Assembly (NCBI GenBank): GCA_049513815.1
Contig: JBEKVR010000004.1
Span: forward strand, 17,263 to 81,262
DNA: 64,000 bases
Source of the DNA: Roseiarcus sp049513815
Lineage (GTDB): Bacteria; Pseudomonadota; Alphaproteobacteria; Rhizobiales; Beijerinckiaceae
Reading direction: 5' to 3'
The position numbers and the translations under genes were made by a program. Position 1 is the first letter of the stretch. Each line of letters starts with the position of its first letter. The notes beneath the pieces were generated by a model that did not search any database, was not told the origin of the DNA, and worked only from the letters and a program-made list of their open reading frames with translations. Below are positions 38,383 to 46,594 of this stretch, in pieces.

Positions 38383-39738
38383 ATGGACCGAGCGTCGGCA
38401 GAATTCTTACGCGGCCTACTACCCGTGGAAGACGAAGAATTTCGGATAACATCACGTGGTTCGATCATACATGTCGCATGGTACGCGCTGGGCGTGAACC
38501 TTGGGTGGGTTCCCACCACAGAGGCTTGGCTGGACGAAGCGGCGATCGAGGACGCGAGTGCGTACTTCAAGGGCTATGAGGTTCGGACGAACGCAACTTC
38601 CTTGCCCGACTGGGTAGCCAGTAAGCCGGTCCTGATGTGGGATACCGAGCACGGGCCAGTTCTGCTTGATGGTCGCCAGCGTGCTGCGAAACGGTTCAGC
38701 GAGGGGCAAGAAAAAGTTCGCGCGCTTATTGTCAAGAAAGCCGGAAGGAAGGTTGACCTCGAGGGTTTCACAGAGGGGCTTTATGCGGTGAACCCGGAGG
38801 TCAAGAAACCCCTGTTCGCGACTATGGATACGCCACGGCGCCCATCGGTTCCAGACCTTGGTGCTCTTCAGATTGTCGCGGCGCTTTTGGAATTCCCTGC
38901 GGCCAAGGATGTGGAGACGTCGCATAGGGGTAAGCAATTGGAACGGCCTGAGTGGCACCGGCTGAAGGAGTTATTGGTATGGTCAGTATATGTTACATGG
39001 GTAGCGGAGAAATTCCTGCCAAAGAAGAAGAAGAATGGCATAATAGTTGAGTCGCTTCTATCCGATGTCGGGACAGAGTTGCTGAACATATACAAAGTAG
39101 ATGCGGTAAAAATAAAGAATTCTCTGGCTAAAAGCATTAGAGCCGTAGTTGGTTTTAAGAACGCGCGCGAATATGAATTGGCGCTAAGAAATGAATTCAA
39201 AAACGCTAGTGCTAAGACAATTAGGATGTATTTACAGCACATTAAGAATTTAGTTAATCTGGAGCAGAGAGCAATATTCATTATAGAAAGTCATGACCGC
39301 AGGATGCGTGCCATTTATCGTATTGCTCAAGGAAAGGGCGGGAAAGGCTCGTCATATAAGCCAGAGCATTTACTTCGAGAGGCGATCCGAGATATCGAAA
39401 TAAGGTATAATATGGCTATCAAGCTGGAGGATCGTTATCATTTGGCACGATTTACCGGAATCAACATTACTGATTTCTACTTTGACGCTCGTTGTGTGAG
39501 AATACTGGGGCGGTGGTGGACATACGTCTATCAATTGGAGAATCAACAGGTGGAACGGCCTCGTTCTCTAGCAATGCAAGACACGTTTCTGCAGCGTCTA
39601 GCAATGAAAGAGCACGGTAAAAAACGCGATCAATTAAGTAAGTCATGGAATAAGCTTTTTGGCGTGCTCAAACAATATAACAAATTGGATCTCGTAGAGC
39701 GGCAATGCTGGGATGCAACAGGATATCCACGTCCTTAG
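38383..39738 (+). CDS. AT-rich cargo protein with ParB/sulfiredoxin-like segment
   Basis: In this 451-aa protein, residues about 70-115 (PVLMWDTEHGPVLLDGRQRA, then VRALIVKK) resemble the ParB/Srx fold, where a D-G-x-x-R box binds nucleotide. The C-terminal 250 residues are lysine/arginine/tyrosine-rich, mostly helical and unrecognised. From about 38.95 kb to the end the sequence is far more AT-rich than anything else in the window, with AAA, AAT and ATA codons common. This points to a distant donor. The ATG has only a weak ribosome binding site. It lies between two mobile-element modules and is probably cargo; a defence or nucleic-acid role is a guess. Confidence 0.72.
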   Translation: MDRASAEFLRGLLPVEDEEFRITSRGSIIHVAWYALGVNLGWVPTTEAWLDEAAIEDASAYFKGYEVRTNATSLPDWVASKPVLMWDTEHGPVLLDGRQRAAKRFSEGQEKVRALIVKKAGRKVDLEGFTEGLYAVNPEVKKPLFATMDTPRRPSVPDLGALQIVAALLEFPAAKDVETSHRGKQLERPEWHRLKELLVWSVYVTWVAEKFLPKKKKNGIIVESLLSDVGTELLNIYKVDAVKIKNSLAKSIRAVVGFKNAREYELALRNEFKNASAKTIRMYLQHIKNLVNLEQRAIFIIESHDRRMRAIYRIAQGKGGKGSSYKPEHLLREAIRDIEIRYNMAIKLEDRYHLARFTGINITDFYFDARCVRILGRWWTYVYQLENQQVERPRSLAMQDTFLQRLAMKEHGKKRDQLSKSWNKLFGVLKQYNKLDLVERQCWDATGYPRP

Positions 39739-40385
39739 ATCGACTTCTGCTCTGAAAGTTCTTAAGCAGGTGATGGCGCTGGCGTTTTGGCGAGAGCTGG
39801 AAGGCACCTGCGTGCATTGTCAAAGGCGGCGCGGACGCCGGCCCCGAAGTCGGAAAATGCGCCTGGAGCGGTAGACGTTGGCGACCTCGTGCTGGATGGC
39901 GCACGTGCACAATGCGCGGCCTGCGGCTGTTGGTGAGTTCGCCAAAATGGTGAATGAGCGAGCCGGCCCGGCGAGCGAGAATGTAATTGGGTCAGCGGGC
40001 AGGTAGTCGGCGCATAGCATTGAGGCGGCGACGGTGGCGACGTCGCAGAATAGGGTTGCAAGATCCTCAGATGGGCGGTCAGCGCGCGGTTCCACGGGCC
40101 GAACGGCGTGCCTTGCGAAGTATCTCGAAGTGGTGCCAGCGTGTATGTGCGACAATAACCGCAGTGGATGGAAATGCTTCGATGTTGCCGTATGATGGCA
40201 TGATCGACGGAAGCAATCTTGTCGCGAGTAGCTCCCTTTTCGCGTCCTCGCCGACGGCCGGAACGCCACGCGCGATGCGTCTTCGGGTGACTGATCCTCA
40301 ACGGGAATCGGGCTATCGCTCATGCCACGTGCGTGGCCTTGGTGTCCGGGCTTGATGCGCCGGGTTGGTACGATGGTCCCCCAGC
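39739..40385. other. Long gap, possible degraded gene on minus strand
   Basis: About 650 bp without a supported gene. Two overlapping leftward frames (39762-40301 and 39820-40392) each read well in parts, for example TILANSPTAAGRALCTCAIQ in one and GAFSDFGAGVRAAFDNARR in the other. Neither has a convincing start or an even composition. A frameshifted remnant is possible. No repeat or terminator seen. Confidence 0.3.
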
Positions 40386-40396
40386 TTCCCAATTAG
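40386..40396 (+). promoter_or_regulatory. TYCCCAATTAG motif, copy 3
   Basis: The motif ttcccaattag begins 69 bp before a GTG at 40455 that has gaagga upstream. That GTG opens only a 29-codon frame; the next full gene starts at 40569. Confidence 0.6.
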
Positions 40397-40454
40397 AAGT
40401 GACGGAATTGAACTCGTTTTCGTTCACTCTCCACCTCGCTGAAGGACGCGCTGG

Positions 40455-40544
40455 GTGTCGACACTGCTACCCGCAAGGCGAGATCTCACGCGTTGCGATC
40501 AACTGAGGTTGCTTCGCCTGCGCTTTGGCGGCTTGAGGTGTTGA
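40455..40544 (+). CDS. Possible 29-codon leader ORF
   Basis: This short frame starts at a GTG preceded by GAAGGA. Its predicted start, VSTLLPARR, resembles the start of the 62-aa protein at 46113 (VSTSLPRK). Both follow a TYCCCAATTAG motif by exactly 69 bp and share the sequence gaagga-gcg before the start. It could be a leader peptide for the gene at 40569, or a truncated relic. Confidence 0.3.
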   Translation: MSTLLPARRDLTRCDQLRLLRLRFGGLRC

Positions 40545-40568
40545 CGCCGGCAGGAGCGGAACCACAAC

Positions 40569-41024
40569 ATGAAACCATTGAATCTCGATAAAGTCAGCGA
40601 TGCGGAGATTGAAGACGCTCTAACGGCGGTGAATGGCATGCGCGTGAAGCATACGGTCACGAGCACGTTTAGAGTTCACGCGCTCAAAGACAGGTTTATC
40701 CAACTGCTGAATGAGCAGGGCGTCACCACCACCGAGCGCGCAGGCGCTCAGCTGAAGTACCGCGGTGGCGGCGCCGCGGCAATGTCGTACAAATACGGTC
40801 GAACGGTCAGCACTCTGACTTTTCGGGTCGGATCCGATGGTCGAGCGGTCTTCCTTGCCGCGATCGGTATCGACAAAGCATTCCCGCGCCAGAATGCCGT
40901 CATGAAAATCGAACTAAAGGAAACTGGTTACAACAGCTGGCTTCAGAAGCAGGCGGATAAGTTTGGGATCGTCCGCAAGAATTCAGTGGCGAAGCCTGAT
41001 CAAGCTCCCGTCACGCCGCAGTAA
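40569..41024 (+). CDS. Hypothetical protein
   Basis: This 151-aa protein begins MKPLNLDKVSDAEIEDAL, with AGGAG upstream at a slightly long spacing. The first 55 residues look helical. The middle alternates strands (TVSTLTFRVGSDGRAVFLAA), and the C-terminus is lysine-rich. No family recognised. It follows a motif/leader unit and is the last gene before tex. Confidence 0.6.
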   Translation: MKPLNLDKVSDAEIEDALTAVNGMRVKHTVTSTFRVHALKDRFIQLLNEQGVTTTERAGAQLKYRGGGAAAMSYKYGRTVSTLTFRVGSDGRAVFLAAIGIDKAFPRQNAVMKIELKETGYNSWLQKQADKFGIVRKNSVAKPDQAPVTPQ

Positions 41025-41286
41025 CTTATCGCGCGAAGCTTTTGTCGTGTTTGCTGGTTGGCCTTGAGTGGAAAGCGGCCATCACGTAGCGAAGGCGGAT
41101 TCGACTGTTTCGCGCCCCCACTTAGCCGTTCAACCGTTGGTCGCCGCGCCTCTGAAGCAGACATTGAGGCAAAGGGACTAATTTGGCGCGGGCTCCCGTC
41201 GCCGATCGAAGTTATAGCCTCTAGCCTGGCTTCGCTTTGACAGGGCATTCTCTGGCGCCTGTTCGAAGTTTAAACGTCGGCTCGCC

Positions 41287-43587
41287 CTACTCCCGCCGCT
41301 CCGCCGCGCGGCGCAGCGCTTCGGCGAGCGCGCCTTCGCTCTTGGGCTCGGGCTGGCGGAGGAACCGTTCCTGGCCGCGGGCGACGCGTTCGCCGGATTT
41401 CGGCCGCGGTTCGGCGGCGTCGTCGAGCCGCATCGTCAGGGCGATGCGTTTGCGCGGGATGTCGACCTCGAGCACCTTCACCTTGACGATGTCGCCCGAC
41501 TTGGCGACGGCGCGCGGATCTTTGACGAACGTCTTCGCCATCGCCGAGACGTGCACCAACCCATCCTGATGCACGCCGACGTCGACGAAGGCGCCGAAGG
41601 CGGCGACGTTGGTGACGACGCCTTCGAGGATCATGCCGGGATTAAGGTCGCCGATCGTCTCGACGCCCTCCTTGAATTCGGCGGCGCGGAAAGCCGGCCG
41701 CGGATCGCGCCCCGGCTTCTCCAGCTCCTTGAAGATGTCGACGACCGTCGGCAGGCCGAAGGCTTCGTCGACGAACGCGGCGGGCTTCAGCGACGACAGG
41801 AGCTTGCCGTTGCCGATGAGCGCCCGCACGTCGACGCCCGCCGACTTGGCGATACGCCGCACGACCGGATAGGCCTCGGGATGCACGCCGGAGCGATCGA
41901 GCGGATCGTCGCCGCCGTTGATGCGCAGAAAGCCCGCCGCAAGCTCGAAGGCGCGCGGTCCGAGTCGCGGCACCGCCTTCAGCGCCGCGCGGCTGCGGAA
42001 GGCGCCGGCCGCGTCGCGATGGGCGACGATCGATTGGGCCAGTCCGTCGCCGACGCCGGAGACCCGCGCCAGCAGCTTCGCCGAAGCGGTGTTGACGTCG
42101 ACGCCGACCGCATTGACGCAATCTTCCACCACCGCGTCGAGCGACCGGCCCAGTTTGAATTCGGAGACGTCGTGCTGGTACTGGCCGACGCCGATCGCCT
42201 TCGGTTCGACCTTCACCAGCTCGGCCAGCGGATCTTGCAGACGGCGGGCGATCGACACCGCGCCGCGCAACGTCACGTCGAGCTCGGGCAACTCCTGCGC
42301 CGCGTAGGCGGAGGCCGAATAGACGGAGGCGCCTGCCTCCGACACGACCACTTTGGTCGCCTTGATCTGCGGATGCTGCTTGAGCAGGTCGCCGGCGAGC
42401 TTGTCGGTCTCGCGCGAGGCGGTGCCGTTGCCGATGGCGATCAGCTCAACCTGATGACGGGCGCACAGCGCGGCGAGCGCGGCCAGGCTTTCGTCCCAGC
42501 GCCGCTGCGGCTCATGCGGAAAGATCGCCGTCGTGGCGACCACCTTGCCGGTCGCGTCGACTACGGCGACCTTCACGCCGTTGCGAAAACCGGGATCGAG
42601 CCCTATCGTCGCCCGCGCGCCGGCCGGCGCGGCGAGCAGCAGATCGCGCAAGTTGGCGCCGAACACCCGCACCGCTTCGTCCTCGGCCTGCGTCCACAGC
42701 CGCAGCCGCAAGTCGACGCTGAGCTGCGATTCGATCTTGGTGCGCCAGGCCCAGCGGACCGTCTCGGCCAGCCAGCGGTCGCCGGGCCGGCCGCGGTCGG
42801 CGATCGCGAAGCGATGGGCGATGGCGAGCTCGTAGGAGCCGGGCGCCCGCACCGTCGGATCGGCGGCGGGATCGGCGACCAGCTTGAGATCGAGAACTTC
42901 CTCGCGCTCGCCGCGCATCAGCGCCAGGATGCGGTGCGACGGGAGTTTGGTCAGCGGCTCGGAGAAATCGAAGTAGTCCGCAAACTTCGCGCCCTCCTGC
43001 TGCTTGCCCTCGCGCACGCTCGCCGCCATCTTGCCGCGGGTCCAGAAATCCTCGCGCAGGCGGCCGATCAGCTCGGCGTCCTCGGCGAAGCGCTCGGTAA
43101 GGATCGCCCGCGCGCCGTCGAGCGCCGCCTCGACGCTCGCCACAGCGTCGGGTTTGACGAAAGCCGCCGCCTGCTCCTGGGAATCGCGTTCGGGATGCGC
43201 CAGCAGCGTCTCGGCCAGCGGCTCGAGGCCGTTCTCGCGGGCGATCTGCGCCTTGGTGCGCCGCTTGGGCTTGTAGGGTAGATAGATGTCCTCGAGCCGC
43301 GCCTTGGTGTCGGCGGCGCTGATCTGCGCTTCGAGCGCGGCGTCGAGCTTGTCCTGGGCGCGGATCGATTCGAGGATCGCCTTGCGGCGTTCTTCCAGCT
43401 CGCGCAGGTAGCGCAACCGTTCTTCGAGCGTGCGCAACTGCGTATCGTCGAGCGCGCCTGTCGCCTCCTTGCGGTAGCGGGCGATGAACGGCACGGTTGC
43501 CCCGCCGTCGAGCAGCTCCACCGCCGCCGTCACCTGGCGTTCGGCGACGCTCAATTCCTCGGCGATGCGTTGGGCGATGGAGGTCAT
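41287..43587 (-). CDS. tex: RNA-binding transcriptional accessory protein Tex
   Basis: This 766-aa protein has the full Tex order: an N-terminal helical domain (IAEELSVAERQVTAAVELLD), the VPFIARYRKEATGALDD segment near residue 32, and a YqgF/RNase H-like domain near 325-450 (TIGLDPGFRNGVKVAVVD). Helix-hairpin-helix motifs follow near 500-560, and a C-terminal S1 domain lies near 655-725 (GMILEGVVTNVAAFGAFVDV). Length is normal and the protein is intact. It has the very high GC of the host genes at 48-63 kb, unlike the mobile-element genes on both sides. Its position may mark old chromosome between two insertions. Confidence 0.96.
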   Translation of the reverse strand: MTSIAQRIAEELSVAERQVTAAVELLDGGATVPFIARYRKEATGALDDTQLRTLEERLRYLRELEERRKAILESIRAQDKLDAALEAQISAADTKARLEDIYLPYKPKRRTKAQIARENGLEPLAETLLAHPERDSQEQAAAFVKPDAVASVEAALDGARAILTERFAEDAELIGRLREDFWTRGKMAASVREGKQQEGAKFADYFDFSEPLTKLPSHRILALMRGEREEVLDLKLVADPAADPTVRAPGSYELAIAHRFAIADRGRPGDRWLAETVRWAWRTKIESQLSVDLRLRLWTQAEDEAVRVFGANLRDLLLAAPAGARATIGLDPGFRNGVKVAVVDATGKVVATTAIFPHEPQRRWDESLAALAALCARHQVELIAIGNGTASRETDKLAGDLLKQHPQIKATKVVVSEAGASVYSASAYAAQELPELDVTLRGAVSIARRLQDPLAELVKVEPKAIGVGQYQHDVSEFKLGRSLDAVVEDCVNAVGVDVNTASAKLLARVSGVGDGLAQSIVAHRDAAGAFRSRAALKAVPRLGPRAFELAAGFLRINGGDDPLDRSGVHPEAYPVVRRIAKSAGVDVRALIGNGKLLSSLKPAAFVDEAFGLPTVVDIFKELEKPGRDPRPAFRAAEFKEGVETIGDLNPGMILEGVVTNVAAFGAFVDVGVHQDGLVHVSAMAKTFVKDPRAVAKSGDIVKVKVLEVDIPRKRIALTMRLDDAAEPRPKSGERVARGQERFLRQPEPKSEGALAEALRRAAERRE

Positions 43588-43840
43588 GCGGCGCGACTCG
43601 GTTTCGACAAACGGACCGAACGACTATCAGGCCGTCGAAGTGGTGTCGCGTTCCACCTCGAGGACGGCTGATCAGCGCCGCCTCGAGTCTGGCTCCCTGC
43701 CATACCAGAGCCGTCCAAGCTTCCCGCAAGCTGCCTTTCGCTAAGCCGGCGGCGTCGCCAACAACGACGATTCTGAGAAACCGTCGCGCATCTTCGTTCT
43801 GCCGTTGACAGCGAGTCGCCGAGGTCTCAAACCACGTTGG

Positions 43841-44359
43841 ATGACGACCAAACGCGCCACTTTAGCAACGATCGGGTACGAGGCGGCCGACCTCGCCGAT
43901 TTCATCGCGACGCTCAAGCAGGCTGGCATCAGTCGCCTCATCGACGTCCGCGAACTGCCTATTTCACGGCGAAAGGGCTTCGCCAAGAAAGCGTTGTCGG
44001 AGGCACTCACCCATGCAGGGATCGAGTATGTGCACCTGCGGGGGCTGGGTGATCCCAAAGAGGGGCGGGAGGCGGCTCGGGCGGGAAACCTCACTCAATT
44101 TACGCGCGTGTTCAGCAGGCATATGCGATCTAAATTTGCGCAAGCCGATTTGCAGAGCGCCGTGCGTTACGTCGCCGAGGGCGGCGCTTGCCTCATGTGC
44201 TATGAACGCGACCATGCGACATGCCATCGAGGTATCGTCGCTAAGAATATATCCGGTAAATTGGGAGTCGTCGTTCGCCACTTAGGCGTGAAACATGGGC
44301 TCGGTCGACAACACAAAACCGGCGATCATGCCGACCTCGTTGCAGAAACGCGGGCGTGA
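43841..44359 (+). CDS. DUF488-family protein
   Basis: This 172-aa protein starts MTTKRATLATIGYEAADLAD; I prefer the ATG at 43841 over an upstream TTG because DUF488 proteins begin close to the IGYE strand. Family features include LIDVRELPISRRKGF near residue 35 and the C-terminal LMCYERDHATCHR near 118-130, with its conserved Cys/Glu/His. The biochemical role of DUF488 is not established. The last 65 bp overlap the next gene, which suggests coupled expression. Confidence 0.85.
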   Translation: MTTKRATLATIGYEAADLADFIATLKQAGISRLIDVRELPISRRKGFAKKALSEALTHAGIEYVHLRGLGDPKEGREAARAGNLTQFTRVFSRHMRSKFAQADLQSAVRYVAEGGACLMCYERDHATCHRGIVAKNISGKLGVVVRHLGVKHGLGRQHKTGDHADLVAETRA

Positions 44360-45104
44360 TCGCGTTCTCATCCTCGTCAAGGCGCTCCCGCATGTTGGCC
44401 AGCGGCATGGCGAGACGGTCTGCTGCGCCGGCGTGACGGCCGATGGCGAATGGCGGCGCCAATACCCCATCCACTTCCGGCGTTTGAAGGACCAATTCAA
44501 GCGCTGGCAATGGATCGAGTACGATTGGATCGCACCGGGTCCGGATGATTGTCGTAAGGAAAGCCGGCGTGTCCAGGAGGATACGATTCAAGTCGGGGAT
44601 ATGATGGCGCCGGCGAAACGTGCGTCGTTCCTTGAACCGATCCTCACCGGTTCGACGGCGGAGGCCGCGGCGAAGGGCATGAGCCTTACCGTCATACGCC
44701 CGGCCGGCGTGCGCTTTCGATGGAAGGCAAAGACGCTTGAGCAGATCGCCGAGGAACGCCAAGCTTACGAAGACGCCGCCCGGCAAAAGTCGCTTCTCGA
44801 TCCCGACTTGGACCTGATCGCCCTCGAGCCGTGTCCTTATGCGTTCCACTTCGACTGGACCGATGCGGACGGTAAGACGCACAAAGCGACCTGCGACGAC
44901 TGGGAGACGGCCGCAACATTTTACCGGCGTCAACAGACGATGAGCATCAGCGAAGCTCTGACGAGCCTAGAAAAGACTTTCGGCGAAGATTACCCCGACA
45001 AGGGGATGGCGTTCGCGATGGGCACGCACTCTCGTCGACCGGACCAATGGCTCCTCGTCGGGGTCCTTCGTCTCGATCAGCCGAAGCAACTGTCCTTGCT
45101 CTGA
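44295..45104 (+). CDS. Conserved hypothetical protein coupled to DUF488
   Basis: This 269-aa protein starts at an ATG inside the DUF488 gene; a second in-frame ATG at 44328 is possible. Recognisable segments are VCCAGVTADGEWRRQYPI near residue 45, KRWQWIEYDWIAPG near 70 and GTHSRRPDQWLLVGVLRL near the end. No named enzyme family comes to mind. The 65-bp overlap with DUF488, and an HNH nuclease gene 53 bp downstream, suggest a three-gene functional unit. Confidence 0.68.
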   Translation: MGSVDNTKPAIMPTSLQKRGRDRVLILVKALPHVGQRHGETVCCAGVTADGEWRRQYPIHFRRLKDQFKRWQWIEYDWIAPGPDDCRKESRRVQEDTIQVGDMMAPAKRASFLEPILTGSTAEAAAKGMSLTVIRPAGVRFRWKAKTLEQIAEERQAYEDAARQKSLLDPDLDLIALEPCPYAFHFDWTDADGKTHKATCDDWETAATFYRRQQTMSISEALTSLEKTFGEDYPDKGMAFAMGTHSRRPDQWLLVGVLRLDQPKQLSLL

Positions 45105-45157
45105 GCCTGCTAAGGTCAACTATTTCGAAGTCGGCGTAGCGAGGGAGTGCAGCCTCC

Positions 45158-45877
45158 GTGCGGTGCATATTCTGCGGTCGGGAAGCCAAAGGCGGACGAA
45201 GGGTCGAGCACATCATTCCCGAGTCGTTGGGCGGCGGAGATTGGTGTGTCCTCCCACCCGGCATTGTGTGCGACTCATGCAATCAATATTTCGGCTCAAA
45301 GGTCGAAGGGGTCGCGACCGCTGACTATCCCCTCAATGTAAATCGTCTAATGAATGGAGTGATCACGAAGAAGGGAAAGTGGGCAACGCTGCCTCATTAC
45401 AGAGGACTGCTCGAAGCAGGACCCATGCCTGGAGTCATCGGACTCGAGCCGGCCACAGACGAGATCGAGCGGAGTATCTTAGATGGTCGGATTACCCAGT
45501 TCCGGCTGATAGCGGAAACACGATATCCTGCATTGCTCTGCAGAATGCTGCTCAAAATAGGTATCGAGACGATCGCCTACGACAGCGTGACCGAAGCGCT
45601 CACCGAGAGATACGATGCGGCGCGAGAGTTCGCGCGCGCTCCGCGCAAAGGCGGCCAGTGGTGGTTCCTCTACCATGGAGATCCTGCCGCGGGCTTTAAC
45701 ACCGCTGCCGATACGAAGCCGATGAGCAGTGGCATCCTCGACTGCGGTGGTGGGGAGGTCGCCCACATTGAGATCTTCGACTTCGCCTTCTTCGTGCCAA
45801 TGACGTCGAACGTGATCCCAGACGATTTGCAGTCCCTGCCAGAGCCCGAATTTCGATATTTTGTGGTCACTGCATAG
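45158..45877 (+). CDS. HNH endonuclease-like protein
   Basis: This 239-aa protein starts at a GTG. It opens with a zinc-bound HNH module: CIFC at residues 3-6, the catalytic EHIIPESLGG near 18-27 and CDSCNQYFG near 41-49. The remaining 190 residues are unrecognised and may be the recognition or effector part. It is on the same strand as the DUF488 pair with a short gap. HNH nucleases near integrases often serve defence, but that role here is inferred. Confidence 0.8.
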   Translation: MRCIFCGREAKGGRRVEHIIPESLGGGDWCVLPPGIVCDSCNQYFGSKVEGVATADYPLNVNRLMNGVITKKGKWATLPHYRGLLEAGPMPGVIGLEPATDEIERSILDGRITQFRLIAETRYPALLCRMLLKIGIETIAYDSVTEALTERYDAAREFARAPRKGGQWWFLYHGDPAAGFNTAADTKPMSSGILDCGGGEVAHIEIFDFAFFVPMTSNVIPDDLQSLPEPEFRYFVVTA

Positions 45878-46043
45878 CGTCTGGACGCGGTCTATTTCCG
45901 GAATAGATTCGGTCCGGTTTGCGAAAGGTCCCATAGGGTTAGCTTCGGTCCGTCGGCGCGTGAACCAAGCGGTCAGTTTAACTACTAGCCGGAGTGGCGA
46001 ACCCGCGGGGCTATGTCGAGTCCGAATGACTGGCAAATCGGGC

Positions 46044-46054
46044 TCCCCAATTAG
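46044..46054 (+). promoter_or_regulatory. TYCCCAATTAG motif, copy 4 (upstream of integrase operon)
   Basis: The motif tccccaattag starts 69 bp before the GTG at 46113, the first gene of the integrase operon. Its downstream flank resembles that of copy 3 up to and beyond the start codon. Confidence 0.6.
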
Positions 46055-46112
46055 AACTGATTTCTTCTCGCCCGATTTGAGTCATCGATCGCTTCCGTGA
46101 AGGAGGCGTCCA

Positions 46113-46301
46113 GTGTCCACGTCACTGCCGCGTAAGCCGAAATCTCGAACATCGCGACTCTTGCCGGAGACTCGCGTCGGCAGCGCATCTGCGGCTTGCC
46201 CGTCAAGGACCTGGCGATCAAGTGGCCCAGCTGTGAGTTGCTCGGCGACGGCTGGACTATCGACCGCGCCAACCCTTCGCGAGGAGATCGGCGGACGCTG
46301 A
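46113..46301 (+). CDS. Small basic protein at head of integrase operon
   Basis: A 62-codon frame with a strong GAAGGAGG ribosome binding site before a GTG. Its TGA overlaps the ATG of the next gene as TGATG (46299-46303), which supports real translation and coupling. The product starts VSTSLPRKPKSRTS and is rich in Arg, Ser and Ala. It has no recognised family and may act mainly as a coupling leader. Confidence 0.5.
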   Translation: MSTSLPRKPKSRTSRLLPETRVGSASAACPSRTWRSSGPAVSCSATAGLSTAPTLREEIGGR

Positions 46302-46594
46302 TGCAGGCGCGCTCGACTTCCTCAATCCGTCTCCGGGTTGATCCCCGCGACGTGCCGGCCGACAAGGCGGCGCGACGTCTCGGCCTTACCCTTGCGGCAT
46401 TCGAGGACGTCAAGGATCGGCTGTTCGCGCGCGGCTTTCCCCGGCCGGACCCCGACACCGGGCTTTTCGACCTCAAGGCGATCGACGATTGGATGGATCG
46501 ACGCTCCGGCTTGACTTCGAATCTCGTCGCGCGGGATGCTTCATCAGTTGTCAAGGCGCGGTTGGAGGCGATGCGGGGTGGAAAGGCGCGCTAG
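46301..46594 (+). CDS. Excisionase/helix-turn-helix-like small protein
   Basis: This 97-aa protein has a MerR/AlpA-like winged-helix pattern (DKAARRLGLTLAAFEDVKDR, then ARGFPRPDPDTGLFDLKAID). That resembles DNA-binding proteins encoded just before integrases in alphaproteobacterial islands. It is coupled upstream by TGATG and overlaps the integrase start downstream. Its likely role is directing excision or regulating int. Confidence 0.7.
   Translation: MQARSTSSIRLRVDPRDVPADKAARRLGLTLAAFEDVKDRLFARGFPRPDPDTGLFDLKAIDDWMDRRSGLTSNLVARDASSVVKARLEAMRGGKAR

Noticed and set aside
39762..40392. Two leftward frames of 179 and 190 codons
   Set aside because: No start signals and uneven composition; at best a frameshifted remnant, so listed only as a gap.
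41551..43281. 576-codon plus-strand frame opposite tex
   Set aside because: It is the antisense shadow of tex in very GC-rich DNA; the product is Arg/Gly/Asp-rich with no domain, while tex has all expected motifs.
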